A stretch of DNA of 64,000 bases, from contig OX381714.1 in NCBI GenBank assembly GCA_947462335.1, positions 56,341,800 through 56,405,799 on the forward strand. The letters are read 5' to 3'. Below are positions 36,601 to 45,600 of the stretch, piece by piece. Each line of letters opens with the position of its first letter. The first letter of the stretch is position 1. The translations under genes were made by a program, and so were the position numbers. The notes below the pieces were generated by a model that had not been told where the DNA came from, ran no database searches, and saw only the letters and a list, made by a program, of their open reading frames with translations. The stretch is from Harmothoe impar (lineage: Eukaryota; Annelida; Polychaeta; Phyllodocida; Polynoidae).

Positions 36601-39600
36601 GTTCACCGGGGAGTGAAATATGGCGGTCCCTGGTAAAATAAATAGCACTGCCATATTTCAATTTAAAAAAAAATATACAGCAGTCCAACATTATAGCACT
36701 CCAATGCACTATATGGATATATATCTAAAACTGGACATCGACATCCATGTAACAGAATCCTTCTACTAGAAAGCTACATTTAGTAGAAGTAGAAATCCAT
36801 AAATATCTATATGAAGGAGAACACCATGTTCATGCCTATGAATATGTCTGTGTGTATGTTCATTTCAAAATTCAAGATTGCAACCATTCATTGAATGCCA
36901 CCATGCTTTCAATGTAATCTCGAATTGCAGTTGCAGTAATTTGATACTAATAAAAAAAAATCTATTCTATTTTTCTTTCATGAACATTTGGCACCCCATA
37001 GGTTTAGGATGGCCACCATTCATTGAATGCCACAATGCTTTAAATGCAATCTTGAAATGTAGTTGCATTAATTTTATACTGTTAAAAAAATCCAATTTAG
37101 TTTTTTTTTCCATGAAGAGTTGGCACCCCATAGGTTCAAGATGGCCACCAGTCATTGAATGCCATAATGCTTAAATGCAATCTTGAATTGCAGTTGAATT
37201 AATTTGATTAAAAAAAAACAACACTTTCCTTTTTTTCTTTCATGAACAGTTGGCACCCCATACATTCAAGATGGTTACCAGTCATTGCATGCCACAATGC
37301 TTTAAGTGCAATCACGAATTGTAGTTACATTAATCTGATACTAATAAAAAAACTAATTATATATATTTTTTTAAATTCATGAATAGTTGGCACCCCATAT
37401 ATCTAAGATGACTACCATTCATTGAATGCCCCGATGCTTGAAATGCAATCTCTTATTGTAGTTGCATCAATTTAATGCTAATAAAAAAACAAATTCTCAT
37501 CGATTTTTCTTTTATGAATAGTTGGCACCCCATAAGGTGGCTACCATTCATATTAATGCAAATACAATGCGTTAAGTGCTATCATGAATTGAAGTTACAA
37601 TTAATCTGATACTAAAAAAAAAATTCTATTTGATTTTTCTTTCATGAACAGTTGGCACCCCATAAATTGAAAATGCACCCAGCACCCAGGTCAATAGCTA
37701 TATACGGACAAGTGTACCTCCCCTGCCTGTTCTCCTTCAATGCAGAGTGAAGAGGGTGGGAGGGGGTGACCATCAACAGTGCATAAACACTTTGATTGGA
37801 TGACAATGCAGTTTTTATATTACAACCCTAAATTTGTGCAACGAAAATCATCAAGAAATACTAAGTATTTTTTCCAAAGAATAGCTTTTCTAGAATGGCT
37901 CGATACTCAAAAATCCTACTGCGAATAAAAAAAAGTCAAATTCTGATTCTAAACACCTGAAAAGTGAGAAATGCTGGCGTTCACGGTTTATGTAGGAAAT
38001 GTACTAAAAACACCAAAAATATGCATTAAAACCCTAATTTTCTCAAAAACTGTTCAGTAGGATTTTTTCTAACTGAGGTTCCAGTGTTTTCTACCCTCAT
38101 ATTACACATTGGCATAGAGAATATATTGGCACCTAGTCAGGATTTTGCCCTAGAAGCAATCTGTGAGGCAAAAAACAGCCAAAATGAGCCACTGGTCTGA
38201 AGTATAAAACTGGGCATCGATCACTATAGAGCTACAAAGAGAGAGAATCGATGTCCAGTAATAAAGATGGTGACTCACTCAGTGCCATCGCGGGCCTGTT
38301 TGCGAACCTCCTCCTCGTTCTCATCTGATGACACATCCGGAAGGATCTGGGTTCCGTCCTCAGGGGCGGCCGCAGGGGGCGCATCGTTGTCGTCATCCTC
38401 GTCCTCCGATAATATGTGTGTCTTCTTCTTCTCCTTCTTGGCTGCTGGTTCTACGTCCACCGCTCCAAAACCCTAAAAGAGACAGAACAGTAAATACAGG
38501 CCCCACATCTGCTGCTAAAAAACCCTCCAACAAAGACACAGTTTAACCCTTTAAGGACGACATCATGCATTAATGCATCATGCCCTTGGTCGTCATGATG
38601 CATGAATGCAGCCCTGATGGGTAACTTGCCAGTGTTGCATTCAAGCATCATGCAGACTGTACAGGTTTGAGACATTCCCAAAGGGTCGCCATGATGCTTG
38701 AATGCAGCGCAGTGCCGGTCGAGTTAGAAGTTACTTGCCAAAACTACATTGGTGCATCATGAGGACAAATGTCATCTTTTAATGACATGCCGTCCTTAAA
38801 GGATTAAGGATGGCATTTACTAAAAGGTGACATTTGTTGGCATGTGATGTACCAATTTGTACCAAATTGGATCCCTTTTGGGGGGGGGGGTCAAAATAAT
38901 TTAGCCCGTTTTGAGCCAAAAAGGCCGCGCGTTACTATGCTTCAAAGGGCCCGCACGCGAGCGGATTTTCGGCCGTAAGGGGGGGGGGGGGGTAAAAAAT
39001 GTTGACCTCTCGACCGGGGGGGGGGGGGGGAGTAAAAAATTTTGCGCGCTCAGCGCGGAAACCCCCCACCCCCCCTGCTGTTAAAAAATGATCACTCCCT
39101 TACTGCCAGAGGCATTCACTCTCCTAACCCAATCTTAATCTCAAAACAAGTGGCATAAATTATCATATATCAGCCAGCGGTGTCTAAAACATATCCGGCA
39201 GCGCCCACAAGGAAGTCTCAATGCGTCAAAGTCCTTACCTCGAATTCCTCTTCTTCATCGGATGAACCGAAAATATCAGCGATCAGCTCTCCCACTTCAG
39301 ACCTAGAAACACGAACAAGGATTTAACGACGACACTCACTGACAGGTAATAGCAGGCCTATTTTCTAAAATATTTCATATTTCCAAGTCACCGCTATCAC
39401 ACACAAGATTTAGTTTTATCCAAAATTTGCCTTTGTCAGGGATATCATTTTTTAGATAATGTCATGATAATTCCCGTAATATGGTATACTAATTGCAAGC
39501 AAACTGAAAACTCCTGCACTGCTTCTGAAGACTGAACCTACACTAATTAATTTAAATAATGTTGTCATTGCGTGACGTTTTCTTTTTCTTTAAAAAAAAA

Positions 39601-42600
39601 AAAAAAAATTATTAGACTTACTCTTTGTCGCTCTCGTCCCCACTGTCCTTGGCGGCCCCAGCTACAGAGAAACACAAAATGTCAACACAGGAGGAAGCAC
39701 CATTTCTATAATACATGTATTGTTCTCAAAATAACTATTTTAAATTCCAATGGCGTTTTGGGGTATTAAAAGAGTGGTATACTATAATTTGAGCTGTTTT
39801 GTAAACTCCAGTCAATAAAATCGGGAGTCATCTTACAAGTTCACTATGGTTACTTAGTGTTGTTTATAGAATGTACAATCTGGGGAGTCTGAATAAGGCT
39901 CCTTAAGACACTTCAGTCCCTTCTCCTTTATAAATAAACACCTTGACAAAGGCTTGCAAAAGCCGAAATATGTCGGTCTAAAATTGAATAACCTCGTTCT
40001 TTGTTTTGAGCTACTAGTATTTAAAAAGTTTACTGTGCAAAATTTCTAGAGGAGGGATTTTGGGAGTTTTTACCAACCTTGCCATATACTATAATTTGTA
40101 TTTAAATGGGCACAAAATGTTTATACTACATTCCTGTCCTAAGCTGATTCATATTCAATTAAATCATAAATGCACTTATTACGTTAGATACAGCACATGC
40201 ACTTCAATATTTGTTAATTTCGGGTTAACTGAAACTTATGTTAACTATACTTTGGCAATTCCCTCTGTAATATTTCTGATTTCTTTACACCACTTCACGA
40301 GTCATGCGACCTGCAAAGAATTAGAAAGAGACTTACCCTTTTTCTTCTTCTTCTTAACTGAAAAAACAGTTTTACTACGAGTTAGTTTCATGTTAACGTG
40401 GAAATACAACCGGAAATACAACGCAATAATTAACAATTAACATAATTGAAAACAGAACTTTTAGCGAAGAAGCAGGAGTTCCTGCAAAAGTAGGAAAATT
40501 GGCGTCCATGTTAATACGCTGTGGCCTTACCTGGTTGTATGTCACTGCCGGCGTCTGAGCCTGCGTCTGTCCTGTTAACGAGAAACAGCATTTAACATCA
40601 AACAAATTACTATTTAAAGGGCGTGTTGTAAGTTAAAATCCTGAGGTGGTAGTGTAAGAATCGGATTCCTCACCCTCATATTAGTACATGTGATTTTTCC
40701 TCAATTTTTTACATTTTTTTAAAGGGGTGTAGTTGTAGGAGACAAGGCCTCCCCACCCTACTCCCTCCACCCGTGCCCCAGAAAGGTCCGTTTCAGACCC
40801 TTGAGCTCATGACGTTAACGAGAAACAGCCTTTAACATCAAACAAATTACTATTAAAAAAGGTGCCAAAAGTTATCTACAAATCAAGTTTTGACTATACG
40901 TTTTACTTTCCGTTTTTATCATGTAATTGTTTTAGGGACAAGCTTAGCCCCTTAATTGCAGCATGGTGTTTAAACCTTTAAGTTGCTAAAATATGACATT
41001 TGTCGGGATGGCGAGTAACTCGCCGGCGCTACATTGATGCATCATGCAGACCGTTCAGGAGTGTCCTCACCCCGTAGGGTTGGCATGAGATGCGCGAAAT
41101 ACAGCACTGGCGAGTTACTCAACAGGGATGCATTCATGCATCATGTCGACCCTGGGAATGATGTACTAATGCACTATGCCGTCCTAAAAGGGTTAATGCA
41201 CTACTGGTATGCGGTAATCGGCATGATGCATTCATGCATCATGCCAACCAATTAACTCTGAAGGCATCATCCTCGACTGGGCAGATCCAGGTTGACTCTT
41301 CTGTGGTGGATTTCTAAAAGGCAGAAATGCCACTCTCTTGTAAACTAAATCAACTAGGATATCGTCCGATTGTTGACAGTTTTCTAGTCCTCAATTTAGC
41401 CGGATTTAATCATAGATACATTGTATCTCAGTGAATAAGGTGGTTGGGTTTGCTTAAATGTGATGCAGGCATGTGCCATCTTTTCACTGGCCCTAGTGGA
41501 GTCGAAATTCCTATTGGACATTCACATCTTGAGTTTATTTAATCTTAATTTGTTTTTAACCAATACATGATTAAGATATCATGGAGGGAGACCGTAAATT
41601 GCTCGGTTGACAGAACCTCTTCCTTAGCATTGATTTAGTAACGCATCGGTCATGAAACAACCTTCAACCAGACCAATTTTGCAACTTTTTCTTTTAGTTA
41701 AGAGAACTTCAATTTCAATTACAACTTCAAATAGAGTAACTTTAAATCCAAAGATCCATACTTTCCCTTGCTCAAGTTGCATTTTTTCAGAGAGCTGATG
41801 AAATTCTGCCTAATTTGGTATAAAATACTGTAAGTAAGACAACACATGACATCAAGAAGTTTCTTTCTGAGATCCCAAATGGCACTTTCATTTTTCGATT
41901 TAATATGAATACTAAGCGAGGGTGCGTCTTCAAATGTTGTTGAGGACGAATGTTTGTGATGTCATTCAATATTGTTGTCCTTCTGCTCGAACCATCCCTA
42001 TTTCATTTCCAAACCGTCTTTGAGTGATGAAAGAAAATTCCCATTACCAAGAATTGTCACTCCATGGTCAACAAAACACTGTACACAGGAAATCTCACAA
42101 TTTTGCGAAATTTCTTTAGGAAATTTGACGTGGCTTAATTCCAGCAAAAAAGTACTTCTGTAAGACCTCTTTAATAAGGCAACCTTTTTAGGGGATTTTA
42201 GGCCTGATTTGGCTTGTCTCACAGTGATTGGTAAGTTTATAAGGCGGGTAGGCTTATCAGAGAGGTTTTACAGTAGTAGGATTCCTAAAAAAAAGAACAG
42301 TGGTAGCTCTGCCGTAAAACTACCACAACACCTCGGTTAAGCCGACTTTCTTTTGGTGTTTTTATTTGCTATCAGCCGAATATTAACCCCCATTCTAATT
42401 CAGCTTAGAGGCAAGGTTTTTAATACATGGGAATAAAGTAAAAACTCATTTCGAGCACTTTTTATTATAAGCCGATTTTTTCCCTTCAAACTCGGCTTAT
42501 AAGTTAACTTAGGTGGGCATATGATCAAGATTTTACAGTAGTAGGAGTTCCTACAAAAGTACACACAATGGCATCTGTACATTACGCTAGTACTAGTAGT

Positions 42601-45600
42601 AGGTGACTTACGGTCTGGGGCTGCCTGCGCGGCTGCCTGGACTGCCGCTCCTACTGCGCCCTCTGCTGGCGGGAGACCCTGACCGGCTCCGACTCCTCCT
42701 GCTGCCGGCACTCCCGCTCCGCTTACTGCCCGCCGGGCTCACGCTCCGGCTCCGGGGCGACCCACTCCGGGGCGTGCCTGGTAGCGAGCCCTTCCCGCTC
42801 TTTGGGCTGCCGCTGCGGCTACGGCTCCGTCGGCTCCCGGCCGAGCCACTACGTCTACTACCAGCGGAGCCACTGCGGTGGCTGCCGGCGGAACCGCTGC
42901 GACGGCTACCGGCGGAGCCACTGCGGCTTCTACGGCTCCCTGCCGAGCCACTGCGGTGACTACCTGCCGATCCGCTCCTCTTACTGCCGGCGGAACCACT
43001 ACGGTGACTGCCGGCTGAGCCGCTACGACTTCTTTTACTGCCGGCTGAGCCACTGCGGCTCCTGTGGCTGCCTGCGGGGGAGCCACTCCTACTGCGATGA
43101 CTCCCGACGGGAGACCCGCTACGATGACTCCCGGCCGGCGAACCCGCCCTGCTGTGCTGACTGCCTGCGGGGGAACCGCTTCTGTGACTGCCTGCCGGAG
43201 AACCGGAACGGTGACTCCCTGCCGGAGAACCGGAACGGTGACTCCCTGCCGGAGATCCGGACCGGTGGCTGCCCGCGGGAGAGCCACTCCGGTGGCTACC
43301 CGCCGGGGAGCCGGACCGATGGCTACCTGCTGGCGATCCACTCCTGTGACTCCCGGCAGAACCACTTCTGTGGCTACCAGCGGGAGAGCCGCTTCTGCTC
43401 CGATGGCTACCGGCGGGTGACCCACTGCGATGGCTCCCTGCAGGTGACCCACTGCGGTGGCTCCCGGCAGGTGACCCACTGCGGTGGCTCCCGGCAGGTG
43501 ATCCACTGCGGTGGCTCCCTGCCGACCCACTGCGGTTACTCCCCGCCGGGGACCCACTTCTGCTTCCCGGAGAGCCGCTACGAGCACTGCCCGCTGGTGA
43601 CCCGCTACGGCTCCGGTGACTGCCGGCGGGCGACCCACTCCGTGCCGACCCGGCGGGCGAGCTGGCGCGGGAACCACTCCGCGCGCTGCCGGCGGGCGAC
43701 CCAGGGGGGCTCCCGGCGCCTCCACTCATCGGGCTAGCCGGCCCGTTATTGTCTGACATTGGGGAGGCTGGTCCCGATGCTTCTTCCATCTGAAATCATT
43801 GAAATTTGAATTATGTAGGGGTAATATTTGGTATTAGTAAACAAATTTTTCATTTTTATGTTAATTAAAGTTATCTACTTCACTATTATCACTGTTCACT
43901 ATTTTTCTGTGAGCCAATGTCAGCTCTAAATAGATACCTGGTAACCATTTTATGATAGCATGATAACTGATGAGTTGATTTGTCAAAAACGATCAATGCA
44001 TTACCAGCGAGTTACTTGCTGGTGTTGTCTTGGTGATTCATGCCGACAAAAGGGCATACCTTTAAAGGCTTACAATACATTATGTTGCCCTTTAAAGGGT
44101 TGAGGCATACGCCAGGTTCAACCTTGTACCATTGCTCAAGGCAGTCCATCAAAGTCTAATATTAGTTAATGGGGTCATGAAGGTAACTGAGTTATACTTA
44201 CCGGTACATCGCCGTAACCGTCTGGTTCATCTTGCACCGGGGTGCCACCTCCCGGGGTAGCTGGTGGACGAAAACACAGTGATTAATACAAGGCTACTAA
44301 AATCTAAATTGCTGTATGGCATATAAGGCGTAGGCTGGACTGGAGCTTGTTGCGACGGCCCGCACTGATAACAGCTGGTAGGGTGGGTACCAGCATGTCC
44401 CTGGAATTGAAGTGGTTGTTTCCCAGGGACAAGGTACCAGTCAGGGGGTACCTTATCAGTGCGTTTGACCGCAACCAGCGAAGATTTAAATGGTGGACCC
44501 ACTGGGTATGAAGCTAGACTCCTATACTATACTATAGAATGCAGAATGGGTCTGGTTGGTTTCTCTAAAAATATTAGTAAAATACCAATGTATTATGATT
44601 TATCAGGGCTGGGCATGTTGGGATATGCTGGAGCAAACCTAGAAATCTTTGGAGCAAAGTATTTCAGACGGATCCACATAGACTAAATGTGTTTGTGTGT
44701 AGCGGGGGACCCCCCCCCCCCCCCAAACCATCTCCTTGAGGTGAATTTTGCATGTGAAATAAAGGAGAATTTTGAAATTTCTGTCTTTAGCTTACTGTGC
44801 TCTGAGGGGTTTCAGGGCACATTGCTAATAGGAATTCTTTAAATTCTATCTTTAGATCTGTGCATTCTGTTTTGGGCACATTCCTCCTGGAAAATAAGTT
44901 TAGAATGGTGCATTCTGAGATATAGGTGACATATTGCTCTTGGAAAATTTTGAAATTTTATTTTCAGATTGGTATTTTCTATGTACTTTTGAGGGCTTAT
45001 TGATCCAGGAAATTTTGAGAATGAAGGGTTTGGGAGCATACTGCTGACCCCTGATTTTGAACTTCTACCTTTTAGATAGGTGTTTTAATGATGGTTTGGA
45101 GGGCATATTGTTCCAAGATAATTTAGAAATTTCACTCATTAGTTAACTTAGATGTATTCTGATAATCTTGGGAGTTTGTTGCTCCAGGAAAATTTTGAAA
45201 ATCTACCTTTAGATTGGTGCATTTGTGCTGTTTTGGGGGCATATTGTTCCAAAAGAAATTTATAATTCTATCTGTGGATTGGTATATTTTGAGGGGATCA
45301 TGAGACAATGTTCTAAGAAATTTGAGAAAATTTATTTTTAGATTGGTGTATACTTTCTGGGCATGTTACACCAAAGGATATGAGCATTTTACTGTCAGAT
45401 TGGTGCATTCTGTGGGCATGTTGGTCTGGGAAAAGTTTGGAACACTGCATTGAGATTGGTGTAATACTGTATTCTGAGGGGTTTACAGGTATATATATCC
45501 AACCAAGAAAATTTTGAAAACCCATTGCTCAATGGGTGTATGCTGAGGGGTTATGGGGAATATTGCACTGGGAATATTGGGAGATGAAATCTATTGAAAT

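Noticed and set aside
36878..37174. 98-aa ORF in the 1.8-kb repeat (and relatives at 19.4-20.3 kb on either strand)
   Set aside because: Open on both strands only because the roughly 130-bp tandem unit lacks stops; no domain and no conservation beyond the repeat.
42739..43737. Two more long ORFs (328 aa minus, 311 aa plus) overlapping IWS1 exon 3
   Set aside because: They are frame shadows of a repetitive GC-rich coding array; only the 42612-43789 frame joins the IWS1 exons in phase.
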